Shown one piece after another: positions 7,735 through 16,333 of a DNA stretch of 23,032 nt. The notes beneath the pieces were generated by a model that did no database searches, was not told where the DNA came from, and worked only from the letters and a program-made list of their open reading frames with translations. A program made the translations under genes and the position numbers. Each line of letters starts with the position of its first letter. Positions within the stretch are counted from its first letter, which is position 1. This DNA comes from a virus: IMG/VR virus record IMGVR_UViG_3300005939_000055, positions 1 to 23,032 of that record. The stretch is one strand, 5' to 3'.

Positions 7735-10700
7735 ATGAAATTTAAAAAAATATTATTATCATTTATTTTAGCTTCATTTGCTTTTACATCTACGGCATTT
7801 GCAAGTCCTGTAATTGACAATTTCATGTATAATGACAGCGTTTCAACGAGGCTTCAATCACCCACAGGAGATTATTTTTCGATAGGCGATTGTTTAACGG
7901 CAGAAGGATTAGATTCTGAACTTGATGAATTGATTTGTGGTGATGCTGAAATTCAGGGGTTTTTATTTGCCCCAAATATGGTTGACAAAACAATAGCAGA
8001 TATGGACATTTATATAGCAACCACCGGTACTGATAACGATACTTGCGGTATTGTTGCTTCTCCATGTAAAACAAGACAGTATGTTTATGATAATATTTTG
8101 CCATCCTTTATAGACCATAAGGTTGTTATATACCTTGCCGCTGGTACTTATTACGATAATGCAATATTGAAGGGTAAAATTATTGGTGAAGGCTCATTGA
8201 AAATCATGGGTCATGTTATTGCTATCGATGATAATGGTGGCGCTCATTTTACTGCAACAGGCGGTGATGATGAAAACGCAGATGGTCGTGGTGAGTTTGT
8301 AGTAGCCGCAGCAGGTTGGACACCATCTGATTTCGCAGGTAAGTGGTTAAGAGTTATAGAATCAAATAGTGCAACTGCCGCTATTCATGAAAAATATTAT
8401 CCAATTAAAGATAACACGGCAGATACAATAACAACTACTATTGTAGCGTTTACTCCTACTGCTACAGTAACTAAATTTGATGTTGTGGATTTCGACACGT
8501 TCATTCTAGGGTCAACACCAGACAAGCCAATTAGTCCGAAAAATATAGTTGAAATAGTAGATAATATTATTACATCTATAACATCGGATAGTCTTGATGG
8601 GTTATATTATATACAGCCTCTTATGTACGAAGCATTAAATATAGGAGAATCTCATGGTAGTGGGATTTCAATAAATAATAGTAATATTTTGTTGTCTGGC
8701 ATTGGTTTCAATAAAGACACTACAGAATTATCGACAGTAGTTGGCGACCAAGCTGGAGTAACTCAAATAGTAGTAGATGATACTTCTAATTTAAGAACAG
8801 GAATGTTGACTACTATAGGAACAAACCTATATCAATCTATCCAGACCATAGATGATGCTACTCATTTCACTATTTCTGGCGGAGCTATATCTGTTTTAAA
8901 TGGAGACAAAATTACTTACTATGCGACGAAGGGTATTTATTCTAGCAGTAGTAATGTTTTAGCGTATGGTATTAAAACAAGTGGTCATGTCAACGGCATA
9001 GCCACATCTGCCAATTTTTCTTCGGTGACTATTGCTGGTGTCAATGCTGATTTTACAGACCAATATTATGATGAAAAAGTTTATGCTGCTCAAGCATTAA
9101 CTAATTCAGTAATATACCTACAAAATTATGATGTGTATGGTGATGGTGGCGATTATATAAACAGTTTAATGTACGCTTACGGTGCAGGAACTTACGCTTA
9201 TTTGTGGAAGGGTCGAGTTGATTACGTCAATAGGCTTACATTAGCAGGTGGGACAGGATACGCAGCACAGGTAGCTACTAACGCAGTTTACGGAAGTAAT
9301 ATAAATTATTTTGCAAAAGGCATAGCTGGCGGATTTACACTACTGACAGACCAAGCTAACATAACATCTGCGGTTTCAGATTATGACATAGATGATACTT
9401 CTCATGCCACGATATATGATTCTGGTGATTATGTTGATATAAACGGGAAGATAGACGATGATGCTCTAGCTGCTGCTAGTGCTACAATACTTTCTAACTT
9501 TAGAAGCAAAAGACTTACTTCGACTGCTCCTTATACTATGACTTCAACTCCAACTGTAGTAGCTGGTTTGTTTGAAGGCCAATCGCTTACTTTGATTGGA
9601 ACGTCTAATGAAATAACATTACAAGACAATGCTAAACTCGCAGGAAGTTTGCTTAGTTTAAAGTCTGATAAAGATGCAGTTTTAGGCAAAGGTCATTGGA
9701 TTGAATTTGTTTGGCTTGATATTGACGGAACTTATATGTGGTCTGAACAAAGTAGGTTTACAAACGATATTCCATTCGATGCCAATATAAGTGCTAAAAA
9801 TATAACTTCGACAGCAAGCGGCGAAGCAACAGCGGTAACTCCAGAATATAGCTCTGGTAATGTGCAACTTAATGTTTCAGCTTGGGATACAGATGAGGCA
9901 GTAGCAAAGACAACAGGCAGGGGCATTAGAGCAGATGGCATATCAGGCGATTCAATATCAAGTTATTTTATGATGTATAATGATGTTGGAGATACTTTAA
10001 AGATAGAAGAAACATCCAGCGGAGCAGAAAGCTGGATTACTTTTGAAGGTCAGAGTTATGGCATAAACCTAACATCAGGTGGTAATTCAACGCCAAGCCC
10101 TATGCTGGTACATTCGGGTGATGCGTTTGGTGGCGACTTCGCAGGCGGAGATACTTATCTTTGGGGAAGTGCGGGAAGCGGAACAGGCGCAGATGGTAAT
10201 GTTCATTTAGGATATGACTACGAAAACTCTGTAGCTCAGGGTAGTACATACGTTCACGGATTATTCGATGTAACAGACGAGACAGCAAGAACTACAAGTC
10301 TCGTTAATGTTCAAGCAGGTTCAGTAGCAACTCCTGTCGTTACAGACCAAGTAGCAGCACATCAATCAACTTTATATAGTTCTGGATATGGTGCGCCATA
10401 TCTATCTAATATGTATTCTGTCGGAACTGCGGCTTATAGCGGAGTAGCAGGGTATTTAGCTGTAATTACTCCCCATGCTTCTGACGCTGCGGATTCTATG
10501 ATTGCAGGATTCCAACCATTTTTGACGAGTGATGTCGGTTCAGCAACTAAAAGTGCTGTTTCTTTATTAGAATATTCCTTCGGATTAGGTATCATGTGGG
10601 ATTATGTTATTTCTAGTGAAGTTGGTGCAAACATGAGATTGCTCGAACCAGTAGACGATGCAAATCCTAATCAGATATACGGTGCTAGTGAAGCAGAAAG

Positions 10701-11172
10701 TCTAATAATTACTGAAAATTATAAATCAGGAACTCAAAGTCTTGAGAACGTAACCTTAGAAACTAAAACAGATTTAGTAGATGCTGACGCAGGACAGTAT
10801 ATATTCAAGGTTAATGAAGCTGAGAAACTTCGTATAAAAGATAGTGGCATCAAAGTAGTTGGTGGGTTTACAGCCAATATAACAGAAGTTACAAGTGCTA
10901 CTTATAATATCTTGTCTACTGATTACTTCATCTCAAATCAATATACTGACACAGGGGCAGCAGCAGTAACACTACCTGCGATTAGTACATCAAACCATGG
11001 ACAAGTATATATTATCAAAGATTCAGACTACAACGCTAGTGGCAACACTCTCACTATAAACAAAACTGGCGCAGATACTATTGACGAAGCTGCAACAGCT
11101 ACGGTTACTAGTGATGGTGCAAGCCTATCGTTCATGGCAAATAACACTACTAAAAACTGGGAGATATTCTAA
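7735..11172 (+). CDS. Giant secreted beta-helix/fibre-like protein
   Basis: A 1145-residue protein. Residues 1-24 form a clear Sec signal peptide (MKFKKILL..., hydrophobic core, AFA cleavage before Ser25). Residues about 90-140 (DIYIATTGTDNDTCG, SPCKTRQYVYDNI, VVIYLAAGTYYDNAIL) look like the start of a pectate-lyase-type right-handed beta helix, as in phage tailspikes; the helix may run to about residue 600. The last 90 residues (AVTLPAIS..GQVYIIKDSD, NTLTINKTGADTIDEAATATV) are the beta-sandwich end seen in many tail fibres. It thus looks like a tailspike or fibre that is exported to the periplasm or cell surface. No catalytic residues can be assigned by eye. The stop overlaps the next ATG. 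Confidence 0.75.
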   Translation: MKFKKILLSFILASFAFTSTAFASPVIDNFMYNDSVSTRLQSPTGDYFSIGDCLTAEGLDSELDELICGDAEIQGFLFAPNMVDKTIADMDIYIATTGTDNDTCGIVASPCKTRQYVYDNILPSFIDHKVVIYLAAGTYYDNAILKGKIIGEGSLKIMGHVIAIDDNGGAHFTATGGDDENADGRGEFVVAAAGWTPSDFAGKWLRVIESNSATAAIHEKYYPIKDNTADTITTTIVAFTPTATVTKFDVVDFDTFILGSTPDKPISPKNIVEIVDNIITSITSDSLDGLYYIQPLMYEALNIGESHGSGISINNSNILLSGIGFNKDTTELSTVVGDQAGVTQIVVDDTSNLRTGMLTTIGTNLYQSIQTIDDATHFTISGGAISVLNGDKITYYATKGIYSSSSNVLAYGIKTSGHVNGIATSANFSSVTIAGVNADFTDQYYDEKVYAAQALTNSVIYLQNYDVYGDGGDYINSLMYAYGAGTYAYLWKGRVDYVNRLTLAGGTGYAAQVATNAVYGSNINYFAKGIAGGFTLLTDQANITSAVSDYDIDDTSHATIYDSGDYVDINGKIDDDALAAASATILSNFRSKRLTSTAPYTMTSTPTVVAGLFEGQSLTLIGTSNEITLQDNAKLAGSLLSLKSDKDAVLGKGHWIEFVWLDIDGTYMWSEQSRFTNDIPFDANISAKNITSTASGEATAVTPEYSSGNVQLNVSAWDTDEAVAKTTGRGIRADGISGDSISSYFMMYNDVGDTLKIEETSSGAESWITFEGQSYGINLTSGGNSTPSPMLVHSGDAFGGDFAGGDTYLWGSAGSGTGADGNVHLGYDYENSVAQGSTYVHGLFDVTDETARTTSLVNVQAGSVATPVVTDQVAAHQSTLYSSGYGAPYLSNMYSVGTAAYSGVAGYLAVITPHASDAADSMIAGFQPFLTSDVGSATKSAVSLLEYSFGLGIMWDYVISSEVGANMRLLEPVDDANPNQIYGASEAESLIITENYKSGTQSLENVTLETKTDLVDADAGQYIFKVNEAEKLRIKDSGIKVVGGFTANITEVTSATYNILSTDYFISNQYTDTGAAAVTLPAISTSNHGQVYIIKDSDYNASGNTLTINKTGADTIDEAATATVTSDGASLSFMANNTTKNWEIF

Positions 11173-12845
11173 TGGCGTATTCTAATCTATTTAAAAAAAT
11201 AAATGGCAATATAACTCCTAATGATGATGCTCCTATAGATATTAGCAGTGGGTTATATGCTGACTTTACTGGACCAAAACAACAATTAGACAACAAAGAT
11301 TTTAATGTCTGGAGCATTACAGATTACACTCCAGACGGTTTTGAAGTAATGCTCATGGGTTCTGGAAGTGTTGAACGCTCAACAGACTCTCATGCAGGGA
11401 CTTATGCTTTACAACTAAATATTGAAGACGACTTTGCAGGTTCAAAAATATCACCTGTTTTATTTAATAGTGGAACTCCAGCAGTAGGAGATGAAACTTT
11501 ACAGCTTACTGTTTACGCAAAACGATTAACTGGTGTAGCGAATATTGGTGTTATTTATCAATGTGCAAATGGTGGAGACGAATATACTTATAATTTTAGT
11601 ACTACTTCTTGGGAAATATTGGGTGGTGAGCCAGGGGTAAATAATGTAGAAATACTAACAGCAACTACGTCTTACACACAGCTTACATCAACTCAAGCAA
11701 CAGTACCTAGCGGATATACAGATGGCGCAGCAGTTATATCTGGCATATCTGCAAGTGCAGGAACTTCTATCGTAATTGATGATTTGGAAATGTTAGTTGC
11801 TGGAACAGACACTGCAGTTAATGGAGATTTTGAAGCGTGGACAGCAATTAATACTCCTGACAGCTGGGATATTAGCTCACTAAAAGGAGAGAGTTACACA
11901 ATAACAGAAGAAACAATAATAATTAATTCAGGAACTTCCGCTGTTAAAATGACGGATTCTGGTGGTAATAATTCTATGCCTTATGCAGCACAAGCACATA
12001 CTGGAACTGAAAATGATGAGTTTGAATTTTCTTATTACGCTCGTGGTGCTTCTGGAAATTCAGGAACAGTAACAACTGTTGCGTTTTTACTTAACGGACC
12101 TTTAGCTTCTGCAACTAAAATGTATAACTTTGCAGATGAAGATTGGGCAGATGATTTTAGTGATTATGAGTCTTTGGCTGAAAATAATAAAAAGCAATTA
12201 GTTGTATCAACTTCTGAAACATATACACAAGATGATGGAGAGTCAACTGTTCCAGCAAGCGGTACAGCTTATCTGTATGTTTATGTTGAAACAGATGGTA
12301 TTGAGGGAGAGATAGCATATATTGATACAGCTTCGTTAGTAGCAGAGGGTTCAGGTGTTAGTGATGTTATGGCAGTTGGTGCTGACGGAGTAACGACTTT
12401 TACAGGTGTAGTGAAAGCAGCGGCAACTGATTCAGACGGTGGTCTAATAACGTATGGTCAGTTCAAAGAGGGCAGTATAACCCTACTAGATTATAATGAA
12501 TTGAATATGAAGGTAACTGGAACTGAAACACTATATGTAAATGATACAGGTAAAACAGTATTACCAATGTATATAGTTCAGGTATGTAACGATTCAGTAG
12601 ATTATACTGTTGCACCAATTTGGCAAATTGGATTTAATGATGCAGACTATAATAATTACATAAATTCTGGTTCAGTATCTTCTCCATCTTCTGAGAACAC
12701 ATTTCAAGAAGACTCTTTCTCTAATGGTTCTCCAGCTTATACTTTAGATTCTGGTGAAAACTTAAAGATAAAGATAACTACTGCTTCAACAGCAACAACT
12801 CATATAGTTACATTTTATGTTTACGGAATAATACTAGGAGATTAA
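11172..12845 (+). CDS. Adhesin-like protein with two CBM-like modules
   Basis: A 557-residue protein with no signal peptide. Two similar carbohydrate-binding-like beta-sandwich modules are visible: about 40-212 (NVWSITDYTPDGFEVM, HAGTYALQLNI, IVIDDLEMLVAG) and about 218-395 (NGDFEAWTAINTPDSWDI, SGTSAVKMTD, AYIDTASLVAEG). Both have the 'W...P..W', 'G..al.l' and 'iDd..l' landmarks of CBM4/9-type modules. The C-terminal 150 residues form another beta domain (YNELNMKVTGTETLYV, MYIVQVCNDSVDYT). It is probably a surface-binding accessory fibre of the virion, or a partner of the secreted proteins around it. Its ATG overlaps the preceding stop, so it is translationally coupled to the giant fibre-like gene. 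Confidence 0.7.
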   Translation: MAYSNLFKKINGNITPNDDAPIDISSGLYADFTGPKQQLDNKDFNVWSITDYTPDGFEVMLMGSGSVERSTDSHAGTYALQLNIEDDFAGSKISPVLFNSGTPAVGDETLQLTVYAKRLTGVANIGVIYQCANGGDEYTYNFSTTSWEILGGEPGVNNVEILTATTSYTQLTSTQATVPSGYTDGAAVISGISASAGTSIVIDDLEMLVAGTDTAVNGDFEAWTAINTPDSWDISSLKGESYTITEETIIINSGTSAVKMTDSGGNNSMPYAAQAHTGTENDEFEFSYYARGASGNSGTVTTVAFLLNGPLASATKMYNFADEDWADDFSDYESLAENNKKQLVVSTSETYTQDDGESTVPASGTAYLYVYVETDGIEGEIAYIDTASLVAEGSGVSDVMAVGADGVTTFTGVVKAAATDSDGGLITYGQFKEGSITLLDYNELNMKVTGTETLYVNDTGKTVLPMYIVQVCNDSVDYTVAPIWQIGFNDADYNNYINSGSVSSPSSENTFQEDSFSNGSPAYTLDSGENLKIKITTASTATTHIVTFYVYGIILGD

Positions 12846-12944
12846 ATGGCTTATATACCATTACAAGAAGATTTATTAGGGATGCCTACAATAGGCAGGG
12901 CAGTTAAAACAATTAAAGTTTGGTTAGAAATCCAAGAAATATAA
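12846..12944 (+). CDS. Short ORF, 32 residues
   Basis: The ATG follows the previous stop without a gap and has a good ribosome binding site (AGGAG, about 6 bases upstream, inside the preceding gene). The product MAYIPLQEDLLGMPTIG... is 32 residues with an amphipathic C-terminal helix (AVKTIKVWLEIQEI). Its first residues MAY match the start of the upstream gene and the J-like gene, which may be chance. There is no known function. The same 15-base sequence ACTAGGAGATTAAAT precedes the tail-fibre gene at about 5368-5382. It could be a real small virion protein or a leftover of a longer gene. Confidence 0.45.
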   Translation: MAYIPLQEDLLGMPTIGRAVKTIKVWLEIQEI

Positions 12945-12978
12945 GAGGCAACAATGGAAGATAGAACAAGGAGAGAAG

Positions 12979-13272
12979 ATGGCCATTGATTACACACCAA
13001 TTGTTTCAGGAGTAGGCACTTTAAGTTCAATAGGTTTCATATTCTTTTATATGAAAGCAATTAGAAAAGATACTAAAGAAGATAATTCAATTGTTTCAGG
13101 AGCTATTAAAGAAGTGGCAAAAGATTTAGCTGCTTTTAAAAACGGCCATTTCAAAGAACACATGGAAGAAGCTGAAAAACGTGGATTAGAGCAAGGTCGC
13201 AGAGAAGGTACTGAAAACTTATTAAAGACATTGCACGATAGATTAGACAAAGTTGAAGTAAATAAGGTATAA
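12979..13272 (+). CDS. Small membrane protein with coiled coil
   Basis: A 97-residue protein with one membrane helix at about 9-26 (SGVGTLSSIGFIFFYMKA) and a long charged helical tail (HFKEHMEEAEKRGLEQGRR..LLKTLHDRLDKVEVNKV) likely to form a coiled coil. The ribosome binding site is AAGGAG. This layout resembles XhlA/hemolysin-type phage membrane proteins that assist holins, although the membrane helix is N-terminal here instead of C-terminal. It lies ahead of the lysis region but is separated from it by a large gene and a terminator, so a lysis role is only possible. Confidence 0.6.
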   Translation: MAIDYTPIVSGVGTLSSIGFIFFYMKAIRKDTKEDNSIVSGAIKEVAKDLAAFKNGHFKEHMEEAEKRGLEQGRREGTENLLKTLHDRLDKVEVNKV

Positions 13273-13273
13273 T
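13243..13273 (+). promoter_or_regulatory. Possible promoter before the 778-residue protein
   Basis: A perfect TATAAT lies at 13268-13273, 30 bases before the next ATG. The best -35 candidate is TTAGAC at 13243-13248 with a long 19-base spacer, so the match is weak. It is listed because the next gene is closed by a terminator and could be its own transcription unit. Confidence 0.25.
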
Positions 13274-13302
13274 AGATAATAAATATAAACAGGAGGATTG
13301 AA

Positions 13303-15639
13303 ATGAAATTATTTAAGGGATTTAAAAAGTCAATTTTGACTTTAGGGGTGATTGCATTAGTTACCCTGACAGGCTTTTCAGCTTGGTCGTATGTCAATGC
13401 AAATCGTTTAGGAACTAACAATTGGTTTCTTGATGAAATAGGTCTTTGGTTTGGTAATTTGCCAGATGCCAAAATGTATTACAATGTTGCACAAACACCA
13501 GACACACTTACTTTAGGTGTTAGCGCACAATCCAATGCTATATTAGTAACAGAAATGGCGGATATGGGTACAGATGTTGCCCATGCAGTGCAGACAAACC
13601 CAACTCTTTTTATTCATTCGGAAGATATTACAACATCAACAGAATGGATTAGTATTACTCACGATGGCACAAATGGTGTTGTAGATGTTGGCACAGGAGT
13701 TGTTTCATTTCCAGATGGCGTTGCTTTGGGTAGTATTACAATGACTGGTGATCTTGATATGGATGGTAATTCTATTATTTTAGATGCTGGTGCCACTTCA
13801 TCAATTACAGCAGATACAGATAATCAAATTGATTTTGAAATAAATAGTGCTGATGATTTTCAGATGACAGCTAATTTATTTGCTGCACTTTCTGGCAGTG
13901 CGATGAGTTCAGCAACTTACAATACATTGTCGGCCGGTGGAACTATTACACTAGCTGGATTAGGTGGAGCCGCAAATGACGAAGATTTAGTTTTAGACTT
14001 TGAAACTGTTGCTGATGCAGTTGGTGTAAGTTCATCAACTGGTGTATTAGATATAAATTTTGGGACTATTGATATCAATCCTCAAGATATAAGTTTAACA
14101 GGTAAAATTGATGGTGGTACATTAATTGCTCCAATCGATGTTACTGCAGTTCGTGAATATGGTGTTGAATTATATTATGGTGGTAATAACTATAATGTAA
14201 CTGGCTTACGTTCCAGGGGTATTCTACAAACAACAGATACTACTGCAACAGCACAAGGTGCTGTTATTCAGGCATCAAATAGTGACGATGTTGATGTTGG
14301 TGTTTTGAATGGCGCATTAATTGAAGCCATTGGAAAATCAGATGCCAATGCTTCAACTATCACTGCGATGAGAGGTTTGTTGGTTGGTTCAGAGTGGAGC
14401 GCTTTTGATACTATAACCGATTTAAAAACATTGCATGTAAGAACACATACAAGAAATTCTGCTGCAGCAGGTTATTTTTCAAATAGCGGTTATTTAGCTT
14501 ATCTTGAAAATGAAGCAGTTGGTGGAAATGGTCAAATGTTAGATGCTGGTATCTATCTAAAAGCGACTAACGTAACTGTTCCCATGGCTTTTAATTATGG
14601 AATAGATTTTACTGGTGCAGTTGGCGAAATCAACACAGCAGAATTAAGATTGTCTAACGGTGAAACAATCGACAACGTGACAGACGGAACTATTGCAATG
14701 AATATTGCAGCTGATGGAGCAGTTGGTATAAATCTTGATTTGTATCAGCTATCAACAACACCTGCCGCTTTAGATGTATTGGGTTCAGTTACAGGTAGAG
14801 GTCAAAATGACGCTGCCGCAGATGTTGATTATGGTGTGCTTGGATTCGGGATTGTTGATCCTTCAAATGGCGCAGAAATTGGCGGTCTTGCTGTTTCATT
14901 ACAGAATGGTAGCGGAGCGCTTCCGACTAATCCACAATTTGAAATTAATGGTGGGTCAGGTTCAATAGGAGTTACAAGAGAAGCAGACGGAGCAGAAGGT
15001 GCTGCTTTAACATTTACTCAAGTTTCAGTTTCACCAGTTGCAGATGATGCGCTTGGTATGTTGAAGTTTGTCGGTTATGATGATGGTGCGAATGTTACAG
15101 AATACGCACAAATCAGAGGTGTGATCGTTGATCCAACTGATGCCGCAGAAATTGGTGGAATTGGCCTTTTTACTCAAAACGGTACAGGAACATTAGCTTT
15201 GTCCGGTGTTTTTGGACATACTGGTTCTTATGGTATTTTTCAAGCCGGTGATGGCGCTGGTTCTGGTATTTTTGCCTCAAACGGTGACTTTGATTTAATT
15301 TTAGAAACAGGTAATGCAACATCTTCAAGTCTTACTATTACAGACGGAGCAGACGGAAATATTACACTTGACGTTAATGGTGCTGGTGTTTTTACTGATG
15401 GAACATTTTCGGTTGACGATGGTGCTTTCACAGGAGTTGCTTCAATAGTTGCAACAGGTGATATTACCTCAAGTGATGCTGGCGATATAGGCTGGTCTAT
15501 TGTTGCGGCAGGTAATCAGGCTTGCAATACTACTTGCACATTCGCTTGTGTAGCTGGTCAGGATGATGATGCAGCGGGTATATTGGTAAATTGTGCCAGT
15601 GCTAATGCTGACAGATGTATTTGTGCAGGAGCTAACTAA
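13303..15639 (+). CDS. Large secreted fibre-like protein with Cys-rich end
   Basis: A 778-residue protein with an N-terminal signal or anchor (MKLFKGFKKSILTLGVIALVTLTGFSAW), an AGGAGG ribosome binding site, and a long beta-rich, Gly/Asp/Thr-rich body of the type seen in phage fibre and tail-associated proteins (for example GVIVDPTDAAEIGGIGLFTQNG). It holds an internal duplication: VDYGVLGFGIVDPSNGAEIGG and, about 110 residues later, TEYAQIRGVIVDPTDAAEIGG. The last 40 residues contain six Cys (CNTTCTFAC ... CASANADRCIC), suggesting disulfides and hence an oxidising compartment. It is followed at once by an intrinsic terminator. Function is unknown; it could be a virion fibre or a protein displayed on the infected cell. 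Confidence 0.72.
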   Translation: MKLFKGFKKSILTLGVIALVTLTGFSAWSYVNANRLGTNNWFLDEIGLWFGNLPDAKMYYNVAQTPDTLTLGVSAQSNAILVTEMADMGTDVAHAVQTNPTLFIHSEDITTSTEWISITHDGTNGVVDVGTGVVSFPDGVALGSITMTGDLDMDGNSIILDAGATSSITADTDNQIDFEINSADDFQMTANLFAALSGSAMSSATYNTLSAGGTITLAGLGGAANDEDLVLDFETVADAVGVSSSTGVLDINFGTIDINPQDISLTGKIDGGTLIAPIDVTAVREYGVELYYGGNNYNVTGLRSRGILQTTDTTATAQGAVIQASNSDDVDVGVLNGALIEAIGKSDANASTITAMRGLLVGSEWSAFDTITDLKTLHVRTHTRNSAAAGYFSNSGYLAYLENEAVGGNGQMLDAGIYLKATNVTVPMAFNYGIDFTGAVGEINTAELRLSNGETIDNVTDGTIAMNIAADGAVGINLDLYQLSTTPAALDVLGSVTGRGQNDAAADVDYGVLGFGIVDPSNGAEIGGLAVSLQNGSGALPTNPQFEINGGSGSIGVTREADGAEGAALTFTQVSVSPVADDALGMLKFVGYDDGANVTEYAQIRGVIVDPTDAAEIGGIGLFTQNGTGTLALSGVFGHTGSYGIFQAGDGAGSGIFASNGDFDLILETGNATSSSLTITDGADGNITLDVNGAGVFTDGTFSVDDGAFTGVASIVATGDITSSDAGDIGWSIVAAGNQACNTTCTFACVAGQDDDAAGILVNCASANADRCICAGAN

Positions 15640-15655
15640 TAATTAATTTAGGATA

Positions 15656-15685
15656 GGGTGCGCATTAATTTGCGTACCCTTTTTT
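15656..15685 (+). terminator. Rho-independent terminator
   Basis: A nine-base-pair stem, GGGTGCGCA at 15656-15664 and TGCGTACCC at 15671-15679, with one G-T wobble pair, a six-base TTAATT loop and a run of six T. It lies 17 bases after the stop of the 778-residue protein and only four bases before the ATG of the transglycosylase gene. It should end late structural transcripts, at least in part. Confidence 0.88.
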
Positions 15686-15689
15686 ATTT

Positions 15690-16169
15690 ATGAAATGGGA
15701 AACGTTCTATAATTTGTATAGTGAATATATCTTAAAAGCTTCTAAAGCCTATGATATAGATGAATCATTGTTAGCAGGATTGATTATGCAAGAATCTTTA
15801 GGATCTCCAACCGCCACTTCACATTGTGGGGCGTACGGGTTAACACAGATTATGCCAGCTACAGCAAAAGATAGAGGATATGATTTATCAACTCCTGAAA
15901 AGCAAATATACGCTGGTGCAGATTATCTGCATTGGATAGATAAATATTTTGCATTTGGTGATATTGAAAAAATATTAGTAGGCTATAACGCTGGCGTAGG
16001 TCGTATTAAAAATGATGCTTGGAAACAATTTAAAGAAACAGTTGATTACATACCAAGGGTTTTAAGATATGCTGATCAGTATAGAGAATATAAAAAAAAG
16101 TGTAAATCTAACGGAGGTCAAAATGGCAGAAGAAAACAAGGGTTGGAAAACAGTGACAACAGCAATTAG
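15690..16169 (+). CDS. SLT-type lytic transglycosylase (endolysin)
   Basis: A 159-residue peptidoglycan-cleaving enzyme of the soluble lytic transglycosylase fold. Landmarks: the catalytic Glu at residue 35 in LIMQESLGSP, GAYGLTQIMPATA at about 47-59 (the GLMQ-type motif), AGADYLHWIDKYF and YNAGVGRI at about 97-104. There is no signal peptide, as expected for a holin-dependent endolysin. The ATG has no visible ribosome binding site: the bases before it are the terminator's T tract, and no other start codon is open upstream because TAA at 15666 is in frame. A basic C-terminal tail overlaps the next gene by 47 bases. It could instead be a virion-associated enzyme, but the neighbours point to lysis. 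Confidence 0.88.
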   Translation: MKWETFYNLYSEYILKASKAYDIDESLLAGLIMQESLGSPTATSHCGAYGLTQIMPATAKDRGYDLSTPEKQIYAGADYLHWIDKYFAFGDIEKILVGYNAGVGRIKNDAWKQFKETVDYIPRVLRYADQYREYKKKCKSNGGQNGRRKQGLENSDNSN

Positions 16170-16332
16170 TGGTATGCTTTTGAGTTTAGGAGCTATTGCC
16201 GGTGGAGTAGCATCAGATCCAATGCAAATGCCTATGATTTGGGGTGGCGTATCTGGTTTTATTGCTGCATTAGGTTTGCTTGGTGTTGGTCATAAGCTTC
16301 AGAAATTAATTGACGCTATCAATAATAAATAA
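16123..16332 (+). CDS. Holin candidate, two membrane helices
   Basis: A 69-residue protein with a strong GGAGG ribosome binding site eight bases before the ATG, which fixes this start inside the end of the transglycosylase gene. After a short charged N-terminus there are two hydrophobic segments, about 15-31 (AISGMLLSLGAIAGGVA) and 39-57 (MIWGGVSGFIAALGLLGVG), then a polar tail ending in KLIDAINNK. Size, topology and position beside an endolysin gene fit a class II-like holin that permeabilises the inner membrane. No family-level match is claimed. Confidence 0.68.
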   Translation: MAEENKGWKTVTTAISGMLLSLGAIAGGVASDPMQMPMIWGGVSGFIAALGLLGVGHKLQKLIDAINNK

Positions 16333-16333
16333 A

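Noticed and set aside
12954-12989. 11-codon ORF overlapping the membrane-protein start
   Set aside because: Too short to judge, and overlaps a better-supported start at 12979; AGGAG inside it serves that gene.
14774-14968. 64-residue + strand ORF inside the 778-residue gene
   Set aside because: Alternative frame of a clear beta-rich protein, with no start signal.
5383-15639. Diversity-generating retroelement target in fibre genes
   Set aside because: No reverse transcriptase and no template-like near-repeat of a fibre end was found in this window; it could lie outside.
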